Position numbers and translations under genes: made by a program. From positions 18,279,965 through 18,343,964 of the forward strand of contig NC_059082.1 in NCBI RefSeq assembly GCF_020497125.1: DNA of 64,000 nucleotides, in the 5' to 3' direction. This document shows, piece by piece, positions 25,201 to 37,200 of this stretch. This stretch comes from Mauremys mutica. Taxonomy: Eukaryota > Chordata > Testudines > Geoemydidae. Below the pieces are notes generated by a model. That model did no database searches. It was not told the origin of the DNA and saw nothing but the letters and a program-made list of their open reading frames with translations. How positions within the stretch are numbered: the first letter of the stretch is position 1; each line of letters opens with the position of its first letter.

Positions 25201-28200
25201 CAAGCTTTTTTCTTCTTCTCTTCCTCTTTCACCTTGTCTCTTTTCTGCATTTAAAGATAAGCAAGTCAACTGACGTGCATGCAAACGTGCAGCTACACGG
25301 TCTCTGCAAGACATGTTCCTTTTTTGTACTCACTAGCTGGATGCTGTGATGCTGATGGAAGCGTTTTGTGTTTTCCTGTGCCTGCTGTAGTCTAAACCGG
25401 TGGCTCTCTTCGCACTGATCCTGAGGGAACGGCATAATGCATGCAAACCTTAGTTAGTTCACTTTAAAAGTGCGTCTGTGAAATCTGTGCTATTAAAGCA
25501 GTTGAAATGTCTATTACATAGGGCCTTGCCTTGTCCTGCCATGTAGGAGTCCCAAGTTCAAGAGACAATGCATCAAGCCCTAAAAATGGAAGTCTGTAGG
25601 AATCAGCACTGACTTCAGTGGACTTTGGATCAGGGTCTCAGTCTTTCACTACTCTAGGCTGGCAGACTGGGCTTAGGAATGCTACAGAGGAAGCATGTTC
25701 AGCCTTTCATGGGAGGAGGCATCTGACATTGCTTCTCTCCCCTGCAATCCATTCAAAAACAGCACTGACAAGCACTGAAGAAACTGTATCCACCTGGCCT
25801 CAGTCAGAAGGATGGTGGAAATGTGAGGGAGGAGACGCAGGAAAGAAAGTGGGCACTATAAGTTACATGGAAACTCCCTCTATTCCCCTCCACTTGATGC
25901 TCCCCCTCCCGATATTTCTTTATATATAAAATTACAGATGAATCCTGCACATATAGCATGGGGAACATTTAACAGTACAATACTCTTCAACAGGAACAGG
26001 TCAGAGAAGACATAGGTTCATTATTTTCTGCCCGAGTCACCATTCAGTCATTTATTTGTCACTGTCCACATGGAGGATTTTATCCATGCGGTTGGTTAGG
26101 CATTCACAAATCAGCTGGGGTTTGGCTTCAATGTTAAACAACAGAAAGAGAGCAATTAAGTGAATGAAAACAGAAGCAAAATACATTCTCTGCCAAGGAA
26201 GTGGTCACAAGAGACAGAATGACTGACTGTTCTCCAGATGTATCCCCAATGAGATTCTTCTAGCTCTTCTAGGAAAGCTCAGTCTAGAGGGAGGTAGGAA
26301 GCTGGACAGATAGGCCAAACTCTGTTTTCTGAATTTAGTTTGGTATGGTTACATGGGCGTAGATGAACCAAATGCATCCCAGCAAGCTTTGTGGGCTGCC
26401 AGGGCCAATTGCGATCTCATTGTCTTTCCACTGTGCTGCTCTCACTGCAACTAACACAAATATGAAACAGTGAGTGAACAAAAAACCCACCGAAATGAAA
26501 AGGCTGGACAGATTTGCAGCAGCAACGCCCTTCTGAATGACCATCGCCCTCAAAGGTAAAGAAGGAACCATGGCACTGCATTTGTTGTTTGTACCTGCAG
26601 CCTTCTACAGTCTGGGCCAGATTCTCTGCTGCCCTTCAGCTGCTTTCTGCAATACTGCTAGGGAACAAGCAGCCCTAAACCTGGCATAGCCAGCCAAGGG
26701 AGGATTCTCCCCCATGTAGGTGGATCCTCTGGTGGCACAGAGCCAATCTTACTGCTCTTAGCCCATACTCCTTCCATCTGCTGGCAAGGGATCTGGCCGG
26801 GACTTCACTGCACTCTACTAACCCCAGGCGTCTATCAATCCCTTGGGGTCATCAGCAGTCAGTGTAAGTTAGAGCAACTCTAACGTATCATGGGAGACTG
26901 TCCCAGAGCTGACCCAGGATGAGTGGAGCATGAAGCTGTCTCAAACCCCCTCCTCCTGACAAGGACCAGTACCTAGTCACATACTGTCCTGTATACTCCT
27001 CCCAACGCTTCCCATCTATTCCTCAGCAAGCAGGATTTGTGGCATGAGCTAAAGAAACTGCACAGCTTCAGGAGCACATTTACTTTTTTGTTCCTGAGGT
27101 AGGCTCGTCTCGCACAGATAGTCCCACGTTTAGCCTCCAGCCGCTGAGTCTTCAGCCTCAGCTTAGTGATTTCTGATGAGCAAGCACAATGTTGTCCCAC
27201 TGTCTGCTCAATGACCTGGAGCTCCTCAGGATTTTCACAGGTATCATAGTAAACAACTTCCTCCTGTTTCTCTAGAAAGGCAGTCGGCATTTAAAAAAAA
27301 AAGAAGAGAGAACTCCAGAGTTCCTTAAATGTTTAAATACTTTGAGAGCTAATGACACCTTAAAAGCCATTGAAGCCAATAAGTAATTTGTTAGACAGAA
27401 CAATTTTAAACAAAGCGGATTACACTTGCATATATTCAGCTTGATCCTGCAAACACTTACGCACATACATCACTTGACTCCTGTGAGTAAAGTTACTCAT
27501 GTTTGCAAGATCAAGCTTATGCTCCCACTCTTCCCATCACTTAGTTTTCTATTTTAAATATCTTCTTTTTTGGGATAACGTGTACAACTTTTCATTCACC
27601 GACTGGAGTCTCGTGGCAAACTAACAAGTGTCATGAGACAAACACTAAGCAGTTAATTCTACTATTAAATAACAATGGACAACATTGTTTCACTGGACGC
27701 TGCACTTACAAATAATGGAGACTACTTAACATGGATTGATATGAACATGAGAAATGTCGAACATTGTGTGTCAAACATATACAGTCGTTTAGAAAAACAA
27801 CAAGAACGCATCAGTACTTCAGGATGCAGTAGCAGATGTTTGGTTTTAATATTGTGTGTTTTGGAGCATTACCGTAATTCTGCTGCAGTTCGACACTTTC
27901 ACTAGGACCCAATTGTTAATGGGTCTCCTCAACTGTGTCACAAGCACATCAGTTTGTATGCACAAATCAGGTAACTGCAGGATCAGAGACACACATGTAC
28001 ATACAGTTACTTGTTTTATACGTGCAAAAGAGATGCACGCACGTATCAGAGAGGCAGTTAAGAAGGTAAGTTGTCAATATGGCCCTTAATGTCTATTTAT
28101 CAAAAAGTGTTACCAAGTTTGCTTAGTAAGGCAACAAATCAAAAGTTGCTTCAGCACCAAGAAAATCCAGTAATGCTCCCTTGGCATCAAGAGCCGAGTA

Positions 28201-31200
28201 AGGGTGATCTACTTTTTCATAGGATGTGTGCACCTCTGTGTTAGAATGTTTGGCTTTCTGCTTTTCTTTAAATGGTGATTTTCTTTCTTACCTTTTATCT
28301 GTCTCCTTAAAGTGTCCAGTTGTGTAATAAGCAGCATTTCTTCATGTTTAAGTATCTCAAATTGTACATCATACAGTTCCAGTTGGGTTTCATAATACTC
28401 TATTTCCAGCTTCTCTACTAGAGCTATATTCTCCTCTTGTTCATCAAGGTTTTCCATCTGCACATTTCCGAACAAGAGAAAAAAAACAAAGAATCAGGGA
28501 GAGAATACACACACAGACACACTCCAAGGTTAGCTTTATACGACACAGATGGAAACAGCAGGAGTAAAAACAACAGACTGACTACTTAGTCATTTCAACT
28601 GAGAACAGATGGTTGTTTCTAAAGGTGGCCAGCAAAAGAGAGACATGAGACATAGCTCTGGACCCTTTTTTTGGCACTTATTTATGAATGAATGAAGACC
28701 ACCTGAAAGAATGGTGTGCAATATATAAATAAACTAATAGCTGAAAGCCTGTGCTGTTGCATGGGTAGAATTGGTCAAATCGTGTATAAAAGAAAGTTGA
28801 AAATGGCTGAGAACTTAAAAACTGGACAGTAACAAACCACAAATCCCAGTGGTGATTAAATCTGGTATATTCTGAACTAAAAGAGCTCTCAGCCATGCTT
28901 GTAGCTGTTTCCATTGCTTCACACTGACTCAAGAGACATTTTAGGTTTCAGAGGGACCCAGTGACAATCCTGGAATCTTATTATATACATAAAAAAATCC
29001 CACCCACCTAAACAGTTTTTCCCCCCATCTTGTTTTATCTCCATTAGTAATTAAAATCGTGTCTTCCCAGGACAACTCTCTATGGCAACTGGAGAGCTAG
29101 AGAAATGATGACATCACAAGTTCCTTCTTTAACTCTAATGCCTACTAAACACAGCTGCTCTGTGTGTAGATCTAGGGGACATGACTGGGCACAGTCACAT
29201 GAGAAAATTCTGACCACAATGACACATGCTTAGCAGCCAGAGTGATGGACACAACAAATGCTTTAGACAGACATGGTTGATTTTCTGAAGCAGAAACTGA
29301 AAGGGGTTAGGTAGAACCTCATTAACCAGGAGTTCCTGTTAACTGTTCATTTAAAGAAAAAAAATCTCTTAGGGCCTCCTGAAAAAACGTATCAAAGTCA
29401 AGGTGAGTCTTTCGATCAAGTCCTTAAAAAACAAAGCTTTGAATTTTAAAGGTCTGTACATGATCTCCAGTCACAAGGGCCTGTGTTGCATTGCTTGTTT
29501 GGACATGCATGTGCAGCATTTGATTTTACAAGACAGAATCAAGATCAAGGACTGAAACCCAAAGTCTGTTATTTCCAAAATGAAATGCAACAAAAATGGC
29601 CAAACAAGTGCTATGAATTAGTGCTCCACACACTGATCAGAGATAATACAATAGTACTTAATTATTTCCAGTGGTTTGTTGTGGATTTTACTGATGAAAA
29701 GCTCTGTCCAATAAAAATACCACCCAGTGTGCATGACTCTGCATCACAAATATTTTTTAAAATTAATAGAATATTTTGCCGTTCATAATTTCCCGTCCCC
29801 CCGCTAACAGCACTATGCAGAAATCTATTATAAAGGACCTTTTATAAAACACAAATGCACTGGTCTTAAGAACAACTGGAGACAGTGTAGTATATTACAC
29901 TTGGAAAATAAAATAAAAATCAGAGATTTGTAGTAGTAGTTAGAGACAGTATCATTTTGAATTTTTATATTATTCAAGGCACAAAATTTCCCATTTCTGA
30001 TGCAGTGCTATTAATATATCCCAAATTACTGTAAATGATTCCTCTCTGAAAATACCTCACTTCTCAGTGTTAACATTGAAAAGTGAAGAGTTCTTTTAAA
30101 AAGGTAAAAACCACACTTTAATTTGTAATTGTTTTCTAAGCACTCCTCTTCCCCGATCCCATGCACACTTGGTGGGGGAGTAGTAATTTAAGAGAGAGAG
30201 AAAGTGTGCATTTCTCCACAATGTCAAAACAAGAAGTTTTGAAAATATCAAAAGGGGCAGGTGAGCCTTTTTTGTTTCAAATTTTAAAAAAAGCTAACAA
30301 AAAAACTAAACATTCATCAAATAAGTTGGGGAAGGGGGAGGTTCCCCCCACAAAATTGTCTGAGGCAACCTTGGTTGGGTTGTTTTTTTTTAAACAAATA
30401 AATTTTTCAATCACAAATTTTTTAGACAGTTCTACCATTCAGCATAGCACTTCACCACTCTGCGGAAATGGGCCTTTTGACCCTGCACATCTCCCACTGA
30501 CTACAATGGGCTTTGGATGAGGTCCTTACACTGGAGTAACAGAAAAGAATTCAAGTCACTCTTTGCTAGGGTCTTACATTTTTCCGGATGTCAGTTCTCT
30601 TGTGATTCAGACACAGTTCTCTTGCTCTCATGTGCTGAAGAGTCTCTTTTGCTAACATGTACTTCAGGTTTTCTAGTCTTGGAGAAGCAGACGCCCAGGT
30701 GGCTTGGCCAAATCTCTTCCGATCTTGTTCCATCTGTTTGTGCATTGCTGCCAGATTAAAGGGTTGCAACAAAGCATCATAAATGCTGTGGCACGAATAA
30801 CTTTCTTCAGGTCCTACTGAAAGGGGAGCACATGAACTCTCCATGGTATTAAATATTTTGAGGGAATTGCTTATGTATCGACCATGCTGTTTTGAATTTA
30901 TAGGACTAGAAAAGCTGAAATCACTGTATAATAAATAAAGTTCTACTGGCACTAGAAAAGGTTCAGAAAAGGGCAACTAAAATGATTAGGGGTTTGGAGA
31001 GGGTCCCATATGAGGAAAAATTAAAGAGGCTAGGACTCTTCAGCTTGGAAAAGAGGAGACTGGGGGGGATATGATAGAGGTCTATAAAATCATGAATGAT
31101 GTGGAGAAAGTGGATAAGGAAAAGTTACTTATTCCCATAATACAAAAACTAGGGGTCACCAAATGAAATTAATAGGCAGCAGGTTTAAAACAAATAAAAG

Positions 31201-34200
31201 GAAGTTCTTCTTCACGCAACGCACAGTCAACTTGTGGAACTCCTCACCTGAGGAGGTTGTGAAGGCTAGGACTATAACAGCGTTTAAAAGGGGACTGGAT
31301 AAATTCATGGTGGCTAAGTCCATAAATGGCTATTAGCCAGGATGGGTAAGAATGGTGTCCCTAGCCTCTGTTCGTCAGAGGATGGAGATGGATGGCAGGA
31401 GAGAGATCACTTGATCATTGTCTGTTAGGTTCACTCCCTCAGGGGCACCTGGCATTGGCCACTGTCGGTAGACAGATACTGGGCTAGATGGACCTTTGGT
31501 CTGACCCGGTATGGCCGTTCTTATGGTCTAACGTTTTGGTCACAAGTTCCACCATGCACATGATTAGATACAGCATTAAAAAAACCCTCTGATTTAATTA
31601 GCAGGATGAAATCCTTAACAGGCTGCATCAAAAAAAATTAGAGTAAATATTTGTCAGAGATGGCTGAGAAGCTTGTCAGCCATAAATATCAGGCCCTGTC
31701 TACAAACAAACTTGCGCTGCTTTAACCAATGGTGAGGTTTAAACCAATGTAGTCAAATTTGTGCAAGTTATCGTGCAGACACTTTTATTACTTATGCTGG
31801 AGACTGGCTCGTGCCGGCCCCAGGATTTGCAGGTGGGAGGGGCTCCAAAGTGGTTCAAGGGTGTTCTCTTCCTATCTCCTGTCTTGTACTGAGCACAGCT
31901 CAGCCACACTAGGGCATATGTGCCTTAAAGTCAACTCTTCAGTAAGTTCTCCCTCGTTACCTGCTAGCGCCGTTACAGTTTCTTTGAAGTAGCTCACAGT
32001 GATGTCCTGAATGGAGCACACGGCTTCTTCAGCTTGCTCAGTCCAGTCTTCAGCTTCTTTTTGCAAGGCTTCTATTCTCTTAGGGCCCAGCCTACCAATC
32101 TGTAAGGATTTCTACAAAGAGACACGTTATTCTTCAACCAAACGTCCATCACGAGCGTTGGAACTCAGCCTGTACAATACCGTGGAAATCATGCCAAGGC
32201 AGGCCATGACGGCTGTCGTGACCTCTACAGCTACTGTAGTGCAGTGAGTCATTACTCATTAATCGAAGCTACCTTATTTTTGTTCTCATTGTCAAAGAGC
32301 CACTTTTGCTCCATAACAATAGCTTGAGCATTGCTAGTTAGAAACACATTGGATTAATTTATTTCTTAAAGTAATGTTAACCTTCATCTTAAAAAAAAAT
32401 ACTTGTCTGAAAATGTTTATGTGACCAAGAGTAGCTCAAGCTTATTCTGTTTTATTTCAGTTACAGTGAAAGTCTCTATTTTTTTTCCACGTTTACTTCA
32501 TGCATTTGACAGCACTTTACTCTCTTATCTGTTTGTGAGGATCTTTCACACTGTAACAGGGTACACAAAGATTTAAGAAGCAGAAAAGTGCATTTGTAAA
32601 ATCCACAAAAATTGGCAGGGGAAAAGTGTGAGTGTAGAACCTGAAAATACTTTAAAAACAATTGAAATCTAGTCTAATATTCCATTTAAGATTTTAAAAT
32701 AAACAGAACAAAAAAATTTTTCAGAGTTTTGTCCATTAACTGCAGTCTTCACTTCTCTCACCATAAATGAAGCAGCACATTGGAAACTGTAAAGACCTTG
32801 TGCATTGATCTTAGACTTTCAATTTGCAGGCCCAATATGGTGAATTAATCATGATGTTGTAGCCCTAACTCAGCACCACTTTGCTTCTGTTAGTTTCACC
32901 TAAGACATTATTTTAACACTTCTTTAACAGTGTATTAAAATAAAAAATTAAAGCAATGCATGACTGCTTTCCTTCAAAGTATAATACAATTGCAGGGTAC
33001 ATCAGATACAAAACCACAAAATACTGACATTAGTTGGAATTTTCAAAAGTGAATAAAGAGCACACGTCCTTTTGAAAGTTAATACAACTGCTGTTCTTTT
33101 GTTGCTGAAGTCCCTGTAAACTCAGAATACCAGGAAAAATGCCACAGAGCTGAAAGCTTTTTGCTTTAAAAAAAAAAAAAAATACACCATCACACCCACC
33201 GTGGGGGAAACTAACCAGAGCATTAAGCGGAAGCCAGTGGATGAGATGCTATTCAAGCCCTTACCACATGGATCTTATACAGGCTATTGACAACAAGTCA
33301 GCTTTAACTTTGAATGTTTCAGGTTTTTATCATGTTACTCACAAGTTGATGAACTTGGGGAATAAAGCCAGTAAATATAAATCTTGGACATATTTACGTA
33401 ATTCAGAATCTAAATTGCACTAGGGGCATATGGAGTATATCACATGCCAGGGAGTTTGATCTCTCAAAGGAAAACCTACCAGGATTTCCAGTCTGTATAA
33501 TGTTGCCAATTCTCGCATATCTCTAAACGGCTGCAGTAAATATTGGTAGAATTGTGTTGCCATGGTAACTAATTCCTGATAAGCTTCATCTTCTTCTTCA
33601 TAAACCTTCATTAAAGCCACCATTGTGTCAGCATTTTTATGCTTCTGTAGAACCTAATGGATAAAAGGTTTGTAAGTTAGCATTAGCCGCAGTACGTGCA
33701 CATTTCTCGGGAGAATGGACAGAAAGAGCACCACTGTTATACCTCAGAGCGTGTGTGTGTGTGGGGGGGGGGGGGTCACCCTTGACATATGTGAGTGGAA
33801 AGAACCTGTCATTTATCATTAGATGAAATAGTCAAGATTTCCACTTACAAGAGATGTACTCCAGGCATTCAGCAATTATACCCAGCAGGAAATATCACCA
33901 ATAACAAACTCGTAATGGTACTAATTGCTGAACATTACATTAGAAGAATGACTACACAATGGTGCCTAGGACATTTACTTTTTATTGTAAAAAAATTCTA
34001 AATGTTCACAATGATTTTGTCATTGCCTATTATAAATATGGATGGCTTGCACAGTAAGTAGATGAGACACCCTGGACACTAAGGACAAAGAAGGTATTCC
34101 TTAAAATCTCATTCTTGCATCTTCTCCTCCTCCCCCAAGCCTACTAAAAGCCTACTAACGAGAAGTTGATTTTGTATCCGGAGATCTGACTCCGGACACA

Positions 34201-37200
34201 AAGATACAAATTTTCATTTAAAAATAGAAATTCAGACACAGGCTTTTATTCTTGATAACTTCCGGAGCATATTATAGTTATATTCCTAAAGATGCAGTAT
34301 CAGAATGGCATGTATGAACCTTTAACTTAATCTTAACTATGCCAATAATATGTATTTTGATTTTAAATTCTTTTAGGGAGGGACTTCCTCTTCCTACATG
34401 TCTGTAATGTGCAGCCCAGTCTCATTTAAGGCCTTTAAGTGCTACTGCAATATAAATTATGTTTTTTTCAAAGTTGCAAATGTAATAGAATGCCAATAGA
34501 TCAGTGCATATTAGTCGCTCGTCACAAAATCATGACATTTGCATGACACAATGTAACCCCCATTTATTTTTCTTATTTTGGGATGTTTGGGCAAAAGACA
34601 ACCAAACTTTTTAACAATTTTGTGTGTTGCCAGAGAAAAACTGACAACAGCCCAGTCTGTGTGCAATTAAGCTGAGAAGGGCTCCACAGGGAACCATCAT
34701 CCTTACCTAGAAGGATGCTAGTTGTGATACCAAGCCTCAAAGTGTGGAAAGGAGGGAAAAAAAAAAAAGAGGAGATACTCAGGAATGTGACAGGGAAACG
34801 AAATCTTCTATGCAGAGAGGAAAAATAAATGGGAAATGTGGACCTGACCACGTTGCTATTGAAAGAGGTGAAAATCCTCACCCTGTTCTGGCTACTTTAT
34901 TCTGGGTAAAAGGGGTGGAGAAGCTTCAAAGGGCCCTAAAAGCCTCAGTTTCAGATAGGAGAGAATTGCCCCACTGCACGCCTCACAGGTGCTGACACAG
35001 GAGGGGCCTGTTAGGGGCAATGCCACACAGTCCTGCTGAGATTCCAGGCAGCGCCGGGGATCATAGGGCTGCCCCACGAGGCTGTTGTAACTAAGATGGT
35101 CCCCCACGAGTGACTTGCAGCAATTTAATGATCTGTTTTTTTTCCATTGTCCAAGCCAACGAACAATAAAGTTGGACTGAATGCACAGTGGTTAGCTTCA
35201 TTCCTGATTCTCACGTACAAGGTGGGGGCGATGGAGTTTCATGTCACTGCTGGTGAACGTTTATAATTGGGAGGAAATAATCAGTGAATATTAAAGACTA
35301 CTCATGAGAACATTTTAATTCCTCTTAAGTTTTGTAAAACCCTGCAGTTAGAAGACCTAATTTTCTTTTAATAGAGTCTGGCTGACTGTTAGCTCTAACG
35401 GTTCAGTTGGCATTGCTATAATTGCAGGAACTCCACTTTGGAACAAAAATAGATGAAGTTTCTATATATTTCCATGCGTCTTTGTTGGGCCCATTGTACG
35501 CTGGAAAGGAAGGTATTACACTTCTGATTGGCGCAGTAGATAGAAGCAGGATATATTTACTCTTGCCTCTAGTTCCATCTACACTGGCACTACCACCATT
35601 AATGGAAGGACTTGGTTATAAACACCAGAAGGATGATCTTGTATTTAAGACAAGTCAGGAAAAGGCAGTTTTATCGATGGCTTTGCTCTAGGCGTCCCTT
35701 GTTACCTGGGGGAGAACAACAGAACCTCAATGTCCTTACCTCTAAAATGCATATAAACAACCCACCTTACAGTTGCATTAATTTGCAAGGCCACTAGAGA
35801 CAATAGTGCTGTTTAAGGCATCCCCTGACATAGCTAAATTATTGTCCCAGATTGCAGTAGAGGTGGAACTGAGCCATGGTTTAATTATGTTCCCAAAGCA
35901 TGCTAAAGGCCTGCCAAAGTCCAAGGCTGTTGCATGGATCAGGAACACAGATTTATGCAGTGTTCACTCCAACTTAACGGAAAGACTCAGCTGTGCTTTA
36001 GTTGGGTCAGGAGGCGGATAGGTTGATTCTGGTGATCCAGTTACAGTCCTTTTTACTTATTAAAATGTAAATAGCATCTCATGTGAGGAGTATGCATAAA
36101 CATTGTGTGTCATTCTGGAAAAATTTGATTATTGTGTAGATAAACAATGATGCATCGGGTTGTGTGAAACACAAGGCCAAAAGCTGACTGTTTAAACCAC
36201 CTAAAAAGTATATTAAGTGTCCTAAAAAAACCCACGTCTTATTGCTGTTAGGAAGCAGAATTTAGTTACGGCAAAGATGGTTGTGTGGATGCAGCATAAT
36301 TAGTCTTGACAATTGTTTTTAAAGGCTGTTTTAAGAGTTATATCTTATCTGCACCTAGGTTACTAGGAACCATTTTTTAAAAAGTGATTTCTTAACACTG
36401 CTGAAAATATAGCTGTGACTCTAACATACTAAGGAACAGACTTTCAATAGTAGTGCCTTGAAGTAAATAAGTATCTTTTTTTGTTTGTTTTAATTGTCTG
36501 TTCATGAATCATAGTTGGCAGTTTTTCAGAAGGTGCTTTTATATGTATAAGAAATAAGAACTTGGTGTATAAACTAATGGTGATACAACTAGGCCAAAAT
36601 CTCACACTTAGGCATCCATAAATCAGATATTTGGCACAGGCACAAGGCCACTTAGATACAAACTATAAAATCTTCAGTTGTGTGCATGTACCAGTCACTA
36701 TTATACATACATTAGATGTTCACAGACTTTTTGGTGGGGATGTAGTTTTAAGATTATGCAGTGATTAGTTCACATTAGTTTGTGCTCTTATTTTTGGTAG
36801 ACATTCTATGGGCACAGGTGGTGGATATTCTTAGTTGAGGCATGTTTAAAAATATATATAAAAAACTTTGAGTATCTTGCACAATACTTTTTATAGGACA
36901 CTTGAAACTCACTTTCATTCCATATTCTTATAGACATGGCCTTTGGAATGACTGACATATTCAGAATACCTGAGCTTGGTGGCTTAGCTATTTTTGGATA
37001 TACAAGTGTTTACTCATGTAAACACAAAGCTTAACACTAGTCCAATATTCCACAGGGTCACATCCACATATTTACACACGCTCCAAAACATCGTTCTAGC
37101 ATCAGACTAGATGACAGGGTGGAAGAGGATGCATTACTGATTCAATTAAGAAGTCACCATAATTTAAATATTTACTAAAACAATGTATATATTGACTGAT

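Noticed and set aside
32041..32111. Alternative acceptor for WHAMM exon 3, 12 nt inside (TTACAG|ATTGG)
   Set aside because: It also keeps the frame but drops KSLQ, of which KSL is conserved; it could be a minor alternative but is not the preferred model.
35422..35691. 89-codon frame in WHAMM intron 1
   Set aside because: No recognised family, no good acceptor/donor pair in frame with neighbours; treated as chance.
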